A stretch of 64,000 nucleotides of DNA from assembly GCA_045837725.1 (NCBI GenBank), contig JBEWZL010000208.1:143466-207465 (forward strand), written 5' to 3'. The translations under genes and the position numbers were made by a program. Below the pieces are notes generated by a model. That model did not search any database and had not been told where the DNA came from. It saw only the letters and a list, made by a program, of their open reading frames with translations. This stretch comes from Vermamoeba vermiformis. Taxonomy: Eukaryota; Tubulinea; Echinamoebida. Positions 37,840 to 48,997 of the stretch are shown here, in pieces (within the stretch, counting starts at the first letter, position 1; every line of letters starts with the position of its first letter).

Positions 37840-39748
37840 TTAATATTTACAGTTAATATTCGTGGTCAAGGTCGGGTTCGCAGGACGAGACAACACCATT
37901 TGAACGTCTCCCAAAAATCTCGTCTTGAAGCCAGCCTCGCAATAAGTGAAGTAATATTTCCATTTGCGAATGAATTCGTTATCAAAGCCCATTTTCATAA
38001 ACTCGTCTTTGTGGCTCATAAAATTTCGTTCCCACATCTTCAAGGTCTTCGCGTAATGGAAGCCAATATTTTCCAACTCTTCGAGCTGTAAATTGCTCGA
38101 TTTGGCCATAGCCTCAGCGAGCGACGTAATCGAAGGGCAAAGGGATCCAGGGAAGATGTATTTTTGAATGAAATCAACGCTCTTTGAGTACTCAGGGAAT
38201 CTATAATAATAATATCCTCGTTAGAGCTTATTTTATAACGCAATTGTAACGAAATAATCGGTGCCGCTATTGGCGGGAAGTTTTCAGTGGACTAACGGCT
38301 GGTACACAAGCAACGCTTACCTGTGATCAGGAGTGGTAATGACTTGGATGACAGCAAGGCCTTCGGGCTTCATCAATCGGTCAATAGAAGCAAAGTAGTT
38401 GTTGAAGTTTTCTTTGCCGATGGCTTCAAGCATTTCAATCGAGATCACCTTGTCGTACTGATGGATAAAGCGTTATATAATTGTCAATATAAGTAAATAT
38501 AGTTACAATAAGTGATGGCATAGCGAAATGATTATAAATAAGGAAATTGCGGAGGAATTTGAGTTTCAGATCTGCTGTTTCAAGACTTACTTGGCCTTCC
38601 ATATGTCTGTAATCGCTAAAAACGACGTTGATTTTGTCGTTAAGTCCATTTTCCTCGACGCGCTTCTTGGCCTCTTTGTACTGTTCTTCCGAGATCGTAA
38701 TCGTTGTGATCTTGCAACCCGTTTTCTTGACGCATTCAATGGCAAAACCTCCCCATCCACTACCAATCTCGAGCACGTGATCAGTCTTCTTAATTTGGCC
38801 CTAATTCCAAAAGTTGATTAGAATTTCTTGTTTCGGTTCGGATTGCGCTTTCAAAAATAAAATAAATCGAATGCGACCGTTAAATTGCACTCGTGAAGGG
38901 TAGGAATAAAATTGCAATAATTGTTTAAATTGCTATTCTCAACTTTGTCCGTAAGGGCTCCAGTCCAAAGTTAAAGATATTTTTGGGATCTGCTCTCGCG
39001 ACTTAAATTTGCAAAATTTTCGGTAATTTATTCAACCAAATTGAAGTCATTATTAAGTATTAATTATGTAAAACAAAATTCGAGCATTATTGCTGAAACC
39101 GAAGCAGATCAGGAAAATTTGGATTTGCCCGACCAGAATTTCGGGCCAAGACAATACTTGCAATTTCAAAATGAGCTATTTATATGGAGTACTTCCTACC
39201 TTTTCAATCATTTTGTGGATTTTGTTGCGCTGGGCTTCCTCCAAGGTCTCATCGGGGCGCTTGAAAAAGGCGCAAGAATACATCATTGTAGGGTCCAAAA
39301 ACTTCATAAACATGTCGTTGGAGAGGTCGTAGTGGTCGTGAATGTTCTTGCGAGCATTCTTGATGGTATTCGTGCGAGTTATGACGTAAACTAAGCGCCC
39401 GAACCATCGCGTGAGGGCCGATGTGATCGCATTCGTGTCTGCAACCTGACGGTTGGCCATCATTACCTCAAAAAATTTAGTGAGATCATCGACGTCAATG
39501 TCCTCGGCCATATAAGCCTCAGCAAAGCCAAGATCCCAGCCAGTAATGACTTTCCAGTAGAAAGATAGTTCTCTGTTGACCGTTACAGTGACGCGCAGGT
39601 TACGTTCTTTTTCGTCGCCAATAATTATCTCTTCTCGAGGGGTCTTAAAGACGATGCATCCGGCTTTCAACGTGCGTAAATACGAGAAAAAAATATAGTG
39701 AAGCAGAGAAAGGACCAGATTCGACAAAAAATAAATAGGAGCAGCCAT
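37840..39748 (-). CDS. Cyclopropane-fatty-acyl-phospholipid synthase (CFA/mycolic-acid methyltransferase family)
   Basis: SAM-dependent methyltransferase that adds a methylene across a lipid double bond. The N-terminus has a hydrophobic segment (MAAPIYFLSNLVLSLLHYIF), then family landmarks: GWDLGFAEAYMAEDIDVDDL, HYDLSNDMFMKFLDPTMMYS and FKRPDETLEEAQ. The SAM-binding motif is LEIGSGWGGFAI, followed by TISEEQYKEAKKRV, SIEMLEAIGKENF and the C-terminal HYAKTLKMWERNF, YCEAGF. All catalytic-region blocks are present, so the enzyme should be active. Intron 38,801-39,199 is about 400 nt, against 45-70 nt for most in this window. CFA synthases are mainly bacterial but occur in some fungi, plants and protists; old transfer is likely but cannot be dated from here. 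Confidence 0.93.
38801..39199 (-). other. Unusually long intron of the CFA synthase gene
   Basis: About 399 nt between a GTAGGA donor (after IEKG) and an AATTAG acceptor (before QIKKTDHVLEIG). It is AT-rich and holds no convincing open frame or repeat on either strand. A nested small RNA cannot be excluded. Confidence 0.7.
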
Positions 39749-40380
39749 TTTAATAAATAATAGTTGCTCTTGTGGTCGTTATAAATACAAAGCGTGAAGA
39801 AAAGTGCTAAAAAATCAGTTCTTGTTTTGGCTTTAAGTCCCAAAAAGGAAATAAACATCCGACGAGGTCACGCGAGAAAATATCCGAGGCACGCGATTAA
39901 ACGACGTGGCAGAACAGACCAATGGGCATTCAGGAATGCAATTTTCCCCGTTCCGTGTGACGCAGATCGTGCTCCTCCGGCCTCAGTTCTGTTACCGCGC
40001 GGCTCGTAATTAGTTTATTCGTTAAATACATTGAAAATGGCCGCTGCAGTTAAATTAATCCGCCACTCAGGCAACAAATGAAGGGAACCACCATTGAGAT
40101 CGTTTTCAAATCCAAAATCAAAAGACCCAAAAAATATATGCATTTATTTAGCAGAGTAAATGTGACTAACACTGCTGTATGGAGGCAAACTCAAATCAAA
40201 CACTATTAAAATAGTAAATGCACTTTAAAGCGCGCAAGTAGTCCCATCCGAAGTAGTAGGTGAGACTAATCGAGACAACTCAAAAGGGGACGCGTCGTCC
40301 ATAAAAGTATCAAGCGACAATTTCTAGTAATTTAATTTCATTGTAATCGGTAATCGAGCACAACACATGAAATATTTGAC
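39749..40380. other. Intergenic, no gene seen; divergent promoter region
   Basis: About 630 bp between the 5' end of the CFA synthase (-) and the 5' end of the F-box/propeller gene (+), so it should hold two promoters. It contains a Lys/Arg-coding stretch without domain features around 39,800-40,000 and no identifiable motif. Confidence 0.5.
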
Positions 40381-42480
40381 ATGGAGGTAGCAAATCAGGT
40401 GGGCCTATAATATTAAAATTGCCGCTAAAGCTTACCGCATTAATTATATAAAATTACTGAACAACTAATTACATGTTTCTTTATTAATACAAATAGCAAC
40501 TCATAATTAATTTAAATCAGATCGTATTTTTTTGTGTTAATTGATTTAACCACAGATTTCTTCGCTGAATAACGACACCTTAATCCATGTGCTCGATTAC
40601 CTCGACGACACAAATGCTATTGTAGCCTTCTGCTTGACAAGCAAAGGATTTCTTGAACAACTCGTGTCTGTCATACAACCCAAACTGCACAACGCATTGC
40701 CCTTTTCGTACGACAAATGCACTTCGTTGATTAAGAAGGTCAAAATATACCGCTCATTAATCTCAGCACGAGATACGGCACCTGGTCTTCAATTCTTCGA
40801 GTTTGAGTGTCCTAGAGCCTCTTCCCAGGTTCGTTTGGAGGCGTACCAAGTGATTACGAAAATGCTGCCGTGGAACTCGAAAATGTTCGTGGAAATTTCA
40901 GTGGCGCAGTCATTAGTCCAGAAAGGTCCAGCTTATTTCTGCGTCTATTCGATGGATCAAGCCGCACCGATCTTCACTACTGACTTGTTGAACGGAAAAG
41001 ACCCTAATAAGTCTGTGCTAGTATTTGAGGCTCTAGCATTCAACTCGAAATGTAAGTTGGTTCGCGTGATCTGCATCTCTGACTCAAATCTAACAGAATT
41101 TTTTAGTGAAATACTTCGCGTTAGCATATCGTTATATCTATGATTCACAATCCGTTAAGCAGGTTGTACGCATATATTCTATTAAAGGAGAGAATTCAGT
41201 AGAGTTGATATTAAATGAAGAATACGAAAAGATTAAGCGATCCCCACCCACCTTTCCTGATATTTCAATGGCTATTACTGGTAACATCAAATAGATCACA
41301 TATACTATTTGAGTTCGTATTAACTATTTCCGTAGATCAAGGTGAATTATGGATCTCGCATTTTTACGACGGACCTGCTTGTATTTCAATTGCCGACAAG
41401 AAGATTATGAAGCTTGATGTGGATCCAGCAATGAAAGATTTAAAGTTCATAGAACACAAAGGCAAAGCTTTATTAGTTGGTGGTAAGTAGATCAAACACA
41501 CGCATTGACGAACAATAATTAAGGAAATACTTCTTGTAGAAATCGAAGAAGAAGGCGCATTATGCATTAGAATTGATGACGTGGCACAAAACATTACGAC
41601 ACAACGTCACCAAATAACGAATATGCGATTGTTCTTGGTTGGAGTGAAAGGAGATCTGCTCGTCTTCAAGGCATTCATATATGGCAAAAAGATGGAATAT
41701 TTCGCAATAGACTTGGAGAAGAGAACGCGTGTTAATATAGGAGAAGCATCTGTATCGTTTTCTGGAAAGTACTTGCTTGATCAGAAACTGGATCAGATCT
41801 CGATAATGAGCTTAACGAACGGTGCTAAATCAGACGAATTAAGCGCCAAACTGTCCTATAATATGACTAATAGTGGTTGTATATTTCAATGGAGCTCTAA
41901 TAGCGATACCGTTGTCGCATCTGTCCCGTACAAAAGATGCCTCGTTGTTGGACAAGCTCCTAACACTCTTAAGCATTTTATGGAACCGTCGAAGAAACCT
42001 ATAGTTTAGACAATGGTAGTACTTTAGTCAAATTTCAGCACAAAAGCAGCGTGGATCGTGCCATACAGCAACTCTCTGCTGCCTCGCAAAAACAGGGAGG
42101 ACAATCAGTATGGACAGGCTTCGGAACCGCATTCTTTGGATTCGAAAATATTAAGCTCGGAGATAATATCACTGAGAATAAGCGGGTAAGACAAATAATA
42201 TGAACAGATCCAAAATGAATTAAACTAATACTTTGTATTTATAGCCTGGACTAGGAGTAAGATAATATTGCGATTTTAATGCACCGTTAATGATACAAAT
42301 GAATAGATATTGCACCTTGAGTCAACAAAGAAAAGAAGAACCGCGGAAGTGCCCAGTTTCGATTTGGCATTCGACTCAGAGCTGGTGATTACCGACTGCG
42401 TAGTTTCTGACGATCAGAAGCATTTGTTCGTCGCTGGTACTTGTGGTCTGCAAACTATTGTACTGAAAATGAGGCTCTAA
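40381..42480 (+). CDS. F-box protein with beta-propeller-like body
   Basis: Start ATG 40381 encodes MEVANQ, spliced over a GTGGGC...CACAG intron to ISSLNNDTLIHVLDYLDDTN and VAFCLTSKGFLEQL, a fair F-box. The body is beta-rich, with short strand-loop blocks (GELWISHFYDGPACISIADK, ALCIRIDDVAQ, DLLVFKAFIYGKKMEYFAID, SGKYLLDQKLDQISIMSL), which suggests WD40-like or other propeller blades; no classical WD repeats are seen. The end is LFVAGTCGLQTIVLKMRL then TAA. An open frame change near 41,950-42,000 must be bridged by an intron or a frameshift that I could not place. Role inferred only from the F-box: substrate adaptor. Confidence 0.68.
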
Positions 42481-42647
42481 AGCAATTGTTGGCCTAACTC
42501 CTATTAATAAAACTTTAGATACCGTTTTGCACGTGCGTTTGTGAGTTATTTTTCGTAACCATGTTTTTTTATGAGGGACCAAAACAGTTGCTTTAAAATG
42601 ATATTATTCTTTTAAATGAAGTAGATAGCACGACGTATTTAATTTCA

Positions 42648-44605
42648 ATGGCGTGGACGCTGAATTTTCTGCTACTTGCTGGTGCCATCGTTCTCGTGAC
42701 TTATTTACACCGCACCATTCAAAAAATACGAAGAAATGCATTTGTATATCCATCAGAAGCGATTATCGATCAGACTCTGCCTCCTGTAAGTCTTTGATCT
42801 GTGCACAAAATCCAAAAATCACAAATTCCATTCAATTAACTGACCGCTCCGTAATTTATCCAATATTATGCTAAATTTATAAAAATTATTCATGATTTTT
42901 AGTCGTTTTATAGACATTTTGCGAGTAAACCAACCAGATGCATCGTGTCAAAAATAAACTTAATTAGTTAATAACTAATAATCTTTTAGGAAATAATGGA
43001 GCATATATTTCTCAATCTAGATTATAGTTCTATCATGGCGTGCTCAGAAGTGAGCAAATACTGGCGCCATCATGCGATTAAAGAGCAGATCCAAGATTAC
43101 ATCTTCCGCAATGAGTAAGCATCTATATTTCTCGCGATTGCTCCATTATCATTTATCAACCCTAATAATATTAGTACTTCGTTGAGCCTAAATGTCGATC
43201 GATTGAACGAAGCACTAAACTCGGAAACATTTAAGCTGTCTCGTGACACGAAACTGCTCTCTTACCCGGTAATGAACAACTTATACTAATAGTAGGTATA
43301 TATTAACATTATTGTGATTAGGCCATTTATCCACCACAATGGAGATTAGCAGATCAACTCTTCGCAAAAAATTTGGGCAAAGAACTGATCGAGACGGATT
43401 TGACAGGAGCGCGGCAAATTTACAACGCTTTGAGGGCAAAAAATACGACAGAAGCTAACTCAACTGATATACATGTAAATAAGTAAGTATATTTTCATAT
43501 GCGGTACATTTGTTGACGATCCGGAATTTTAGGTATTTGCTGAAGCTGCGAGGAAGATTAGAGTACCATTATAATCATAATTGGAATATTAGAGACACTG
43601 GCAAGAATGTATTACAGATTAATATGAACGAGTACAAAGATGGCCACAAGTTCTACATGAATCCAAGAGAGGATTGCGAAATGATCGTTGAATTTAACAA
43701 CTTAGTCACTCGAAGCTCACCTAATTTAACGAGCAATTTACTGAAATTTCGCTTGCTGGATTATAGACCACAGATTGCCGGTACTTAACGAAAATATGAA
43801 ATTTTGTTTAATTACTCAAAAACAATTCTAAGAATTTAGACTTGATATGCAGTTCGTTTATCATAACTTAGCTTTTATCAACGAGTCCCTATACTATTTT
43901 TGGTATTAATTTGCGGTTTTTATAGGATTTCCAGCCGGTCCACCATTAGTACAATTAGCGTTCTTATTCCTCCTACCGTGCATCATCATAGATTACCGAA
44001 ATAGTCCTGATAGTGAAGCGAAATTTTATGCCAGTGTTATCTTGCATGCAATCTACGAAATAACAGGGCTAATTCTGGCATTTGCTGGACAAGTGCCTTA
44101 TCCGGGACCAAGTTCACCACCGGAAGCCAGAAAAAAATTCAACATTGCCGTGAGCGTTACAATAGTATTAGCATTAATAGGCCTAATATTCTATCGATGG
44201 AGTTTGGAGTTGACGAATTATATTTTAATGTTGGTGGCTTGCACTGTTTATTTCTTTTTATGGCAAGATTTCGCGTCTGCGAGTTATCGAAGAGCAAAAT
44301 TAGTAGCATTTATACTAGCATGTTTGATAGTCTCAATGAACGATTGGAAGTTGACAGTGGATGCGGTCAAAAACGGTCAAATATTTTATACGCTAATGTA
44401 CAATTTACTCATGCACTTGCAGTTCGGAGTTTTGATAACGTTGCATAGTATCATGTTGAATTACTTCTACAAGTCCCCCCGAACTCGAAAGCAAGATCTG
44501 TTCAAGTGGCGCTCTTCGTTCGGAGAGATGTATCTCACTACATTAATTGCGCTTGTATTTATAACGATTTATGCACCGACGACACAAACTAAAGTGTTTG
44601 CGTGA
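42648..44605 (+). CDS. Membrane F-box protein with C-terminal polytopic domain (copy 1)
   Basis: The N-terminus MAWTLNFLLLAGAIVLVTYL is a single membrane segment followed by basic residues. An F-box follows (LPPEIMEHIFLNLDYSSIMA, then CSEVSKYWRHHA). The middle holds LADQLFAKNLGKELIETDL, shared with the paralogue at 49 kb. From about 43,920 the sequence becomes strongly hydrophobic with six or so predicted membrane helices (VQLAFLFLLPCIIID, AVSVTIVLALIGLIF, LMLVACTVYFFLW, LVAFILACLIVS, MYLTTLIALVFITIYA). F-boxes joined to a polytopic membrane domain are uncommon. A membrane-anchored E3 adaptor is inferred. Not a family I recognise. Confidence 0.75.
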
Positions 44606-44713
44606 AATAAAAAGAATAGTTTAAATGCCTGCGCTGTTTTACAAAGTATTATAATGATTTGTAAAGAAATAACCCACGCAGATCTTGACTTAAAGTTAAA
44701 TTTTATTATCGTA

Positions 44714-46742
44714 TTAAAGCAATACCACTACAGCCAACAAAAAGCATATTAGAGCGTTAATTTTGAGACCAGATCCGGCGTTGATTGTTGACTTGGTTGG
44801 CGTTTGAGTTGGCGCCGACGATTGCGGCGTGTTACTAGAAGGTGCTGTAGAACTTTGAGGTGCTTGTTCTGGAGGTCTATAATTTTGTTCCGAGACTAAA
44901 TAGTGCCACGGCACTCGAGCCACAAAAATGTCAATCCGATCGGATCGCATGTTTGAACTCCAAAGAATATAATCGCCAGTAACGTCAAGAACTGCCTTAG
45001 GTAGTTTGTTGTAATGAGGAATCACCACCACTAGCGTTTATAAATGTCATAGAGGGTGCAACGATGAGCACATCCAAGCTCGAATCCGGTCTGAAACAAA
45101 TTATCTCGTTGTCCTTAGCCAACTTACTATTATCATCTGCATTACTGCCACATAAGAACTGGTGTTCATATGGCACTATTGAGGGGTCCTTTGCGTTGGT
45201 CCAAGTCAAATGTTGAGGACATCCGCCTGAGATCTTCCAACCTGCAAAAATAAAATTAATAAAATAACTCTAATCACTACTAAATTACTATAATAATAAT
45301 ATGTAACAAATATTTAAGTATGTTATTGATTTTTTAGTCGTTACGTACCATCACTATTGTAGAGAATTGTTAAATTTTCTCGCACGTAACCATCTTCAAT
45401 AATAGGCTTAAAATCATATCGGTAAAATCTGCATGCGACAGAAGCGAAGTCGTCAGCAGATACAACGGTACCCCAGCCATTATCCGAGTGGCCTGGCGCA
45501 CCATTTTCATCGGACATTCTAACATGTTGACCGGTTTCGAGATCGATGAAAACTCCGTCAACATCGTTTACACCGTCAATATTTGCTTTGATTAGTAAAT
45601 AACGACCTGATTTGTCGATTTGACATTCATCAAAGTCCGTAGCGACTACAATAAAAAAATGAGTCTTCATTTTAATTAGGTTCGGATCAGGTAAACGTAT
45701 AAATCTTAAAATAGATCTAATATCGGTATGGAATAATTATATCTATGCTACTTACAATCAGGACCATCGAATAAGGCGAAGGTTTTGTTATGCAAGAAAT
45801 ACACGGCACATCCAACCGTCGAGTAATCAGCATTTCGTTTCAAAGTGAATGAAATAGCCCTCTCATTGGCACTAATATGTGTTTGCCACGCATATGAGTC
45901 AGCCAGCAGGTCATTAGTATCGAATACGTTCGTTTCTTCGAGCGTTAGTACATCCACGGTAAACATTCTGTTCCAACCAGGGCTGTATCCAAATATCAGA
46001 TTTACCCGGTTTAATATGGAAAATAATATTATATTCGGATATTATTGTTATTGAGATGCGCAATTACTTACATGTACATCAGAGTCGGATGGATGAAAGA
46101 AAAGTACCAAGAGTCGGCAGCACTAGCGGCGTAGCTATTGCCGCTGAACAACTGTCCGATCTTCTTCACTATATGAGTAGTTAGTTATAAATAGAGCGTT
46201 AACGGTTTAATTTGATTGTTGCATCCGAAAGAGGTTTGCCAATTATTCACCGTTACCAATTATTCAGCTCCGGTTAACATAATGTTATAATATGATTTAT
46301 AAAGTATTAAATTCGGAGTAAATTTCTGATTTTAGTAGCTGGATTTAACATTTTAAATTTTTGTTTACCTTCGTCGCTAGTCTTATTTACAGAAAATAAT
46401 GTAGCTCCAACTAGATCGGTAATATTGAGCGCTGCAACGATGTACATCATATCTGAGCCTTGATGGTTGTTAATCTTCGCCCAATACGAGTATCCGTTCG
46501 GCTGAACTACTCCATCCGACTCGTCAGTAATTCTGTAGGCCTTAGTGTAGTACGGCAGTTGGAAAATCAAATGCACCTCGAGTATTAGGCAAGAAGGAGA
46601 GGTCAAAGTTGTCGCGACGAACATTTTGAGCGAAGGATTTTTCGATAAATCCTCCTGGCGCTTGATCTCCGAAGCAGACCGCAAGAACAGCACACCAAAT
46701 TACTAGCAATAGTGCTGTCTTCATCTTGAACATAATCTTCAA
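44714..46742 (-). CDS. Secreted protein of unknown function, propeller-like, GPI-type tail
   Basis: Signal peptide near the start (MKTALLLVIWCAVLAVCFG; the first Met of the frame is six codons earlier), then QAPGGFIEKSFAQNVRR. The body is beta-rich with repeat-like blocks that recall bacterial TolB/propeller repeats: FDECQIDKSGRYLLIKANID, DLETGQHVRMSDENGAPGHS and GWGTVVSADDFASVACRFYR. A Ser/Pro/Gln-rich stalk and a C-terminal hydrophobic segment (ALICFLLAVVVLL) point to a GPI anchor. There are about seven exons. Function and family are not recognised. Confidence 0.72.
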
Positions 46743-47566
46743 AGGCTAACAATGCAAACGCTTCAACTAAAGTTCAGCACGTGGCAACAAAACAGCCATT
46801 TTTAGCTAAAAACCAACAAACCAATAAATCATCTGTTAAAATCACGTTATTAAATAATAATGCCTACGAAACTTTGACTGACAACAATAGATGTATATAT
46901 ATATATTGTATGAGAGCTATTGGCGACAAGATCTGCACAGGAAAATACGTTAATTAGCTCAGCAGCAAGTATAGGAAGAAATTACCCTTACGCTCTGTAA
47001 TCATAACATGCTAAAATTGATATTGGTCATCATGGTGCGTGTTTACGTAAGTATTGTTATGCTAAACCTGAAATAAGTGTCAGATTAGATTCAATTTTTA
47101 TGGAAAATCAATATTAAGACTCTTTTAAATATTAAAATAGAAAATAATACGAGCCACTTATTGCGGGACTTTTAAGCGCACAAAATATATTTTACGCCCC
47201 GCAAGCTTAATTAATGCACGCACCCGAAATACGCCGCCAAGCGGCCTTTGATATTATTGTATAAATTATTCATAGATTACTTACCTTATCTTCCTACTGT
47301 TTTACTATCCAAGCTGTTTTGTTCCCGCATTCGCATAATCGATTGCTTTAGCAATTTAATGATGCTAACATTACACACTGCTACCAAATTGACTGTTGTC
47401 ACTTCCACAAGGATGAAAGTGTAATGGTCATTCAAATTACATTAAATCAGTTTGTTTCCGATTGACGATGTGACATCCGCGTGGCAAGCACAAAAAAGAT
47501 TGAAATTCACGTTGTTTACAATGATTTGATACATAACGTTATACCGCAATCACTTGAAGACAAGGG
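46743..47566. other. Intergenic, no gene confirmed; short AT repeat
   Basis: About 820 bp, with a short TATATATATATAT stretch near 46,893. A nine-codon frame MLKLILVIM before a GTGCGT donor at about 47,010-47,037 could be a signal-peptide exon, but I find no acceptor that joins it in frame to the receptor gene downstream. Probably two promoters back to back. Confidence 0.5.
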
Positions 47567-48764
47567 ATGGAAGATGGCGCGCAAGCACTGCTTGTAGCGG
47601 ATATTTTGGCTTGGATCTCGTTTGCGAGTAATCTTTTTGTATTTGTTTTGCATACTTGCAACCCATCCACGAGGAAGTTTCCCTCACGTGTATTTTTATA
47701 TTCAATAGTGTCGTGCATGCTAACGAATATTGCGATATGTATAAATTCACTGGGTAAGCGGAATCCATAATTTGTGTTTTCGGATGTGATGCTTATCTTT
47801 TTATGTTCGATTTAATTTCGGTTAATGCTTCGTATATTAAATATTATATACGTTCTATTATTTATATTCCGATTGGTATAATTTGTATCAGTGCACAAAT
47901 TTATTGACGCAAGATCTTATTTTCAGCGGGATATCCTTATCAAAATATGGACACAAACTATGCCGCATGTGCAGTTCAAGGTACTTTGCATTATATTTAG
48001 CGATTGAATTTTATTAATAATTTAATTTAGCGTTTCTTGTTTATTATGGATATTTGAGCTGGGTGCTGTGGGTCCTAATTCTCAGTATTAACAACTATAT
48101 TGTCATTGGGCTCGGACGAATCATCGAGCGCGCAGTACTCGTAGAAACAACGTACATAATTATTTGTTGGGGCCTGCCGCTCATTCCAGCCACAATTTTT
48201 GTAACGCGGGGATGGGTCGTGGGGTCAGATCTATGGTAAGAATTATACGAATTAGTCTGGCGAGTATTAAGATTATACTATTAGGTGCGGCGTGTCATCT
48301 GGTGATAGAATTTTTGGTTTGGCTGCGTACTGGATCCCACAACTCGTCGTAATTTCGCTTAGTGCTATCTTTTTCGGACTCACAATTCACAAAATACGAC
48401 AAGTAAGTTATAGTAACATATATTATGTATCTATAAGTCATTTAATCAATTATTTTGGATGATCTAGACAACGGTCGCTTCGTCAGATAACATTTGGAAA
48501 GAGACGTTGAATCGAGGAGCGCTGTCAATGCTAATATTCTTATTAGTATACATCATATTGAATTTTAGTCGAGCTTTAATGCGAATTATCAACTTGGGAC
48601 GAGGAATAACGGGCTTGTCATTTACCGAGCAGATCTTGTACACAATCTTCACTACGACAACGGGTATATTATACTTAGCAGTATTTGGTACATCGAAGAG
48701 ACATTATTCCGTTGTCAAGAAGTCACTTATGTCGCAAGAGTTTGACGCAGTCGACGATAACTGA
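47567..48764 (+). CDS. Seven-transmembrane receptor, cAMP-receptor-like/Frizzled-like GPCR
   Basis: Five or six exons encode seven hydrophobic segments and a short cytoplasmic tail (HYSVVKKSLMSQEFDAVDDN). Recognisable pieces are LLVADILAWISFASNLFVF (TM1), FLYSIVSCMLTNIAICINS (TM2), YGYLSWVLWVLILSINNYIV (TM3), IICWGLPLIPATIF (TM4) and the extracellular CGVSSGDRIFG before TM5. The Trp/Gly/Leu-Pro of TM4 and the short ectodomain Cys resemble slime-mould cAMP-receptor-like GPCRs. The second extracellular Cys that would bridge to TM3 is not obvious. A chemosensory role is inferred. Confidence 0.74.
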
Positions 48765-48997
48765 AATGAAATGACCACATCCATTTATCCCCGGATCATC
48801 TATGTAAAATAATAAATAGAATGTATATATTAAGCTATCTTTAGCATAATTCATTATCATTCTTCTCACGTGCTTTTCTGCGCGTCGATTCGAAGATAAA
48901 AAAAACCAAACAAAAATTTTGCTTTATTTCAACAATTGAACTAATATAGAGAAGATTAATACTGCAGTATGAAGATATTGATATATATGGATAAGTA

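Noticed and set aside
46743-47566. Nine-codon MLKLILVIM frame as a first exon of the receptor gene
   Set aside because: No in-frame acceptor found to join it to the receptor.
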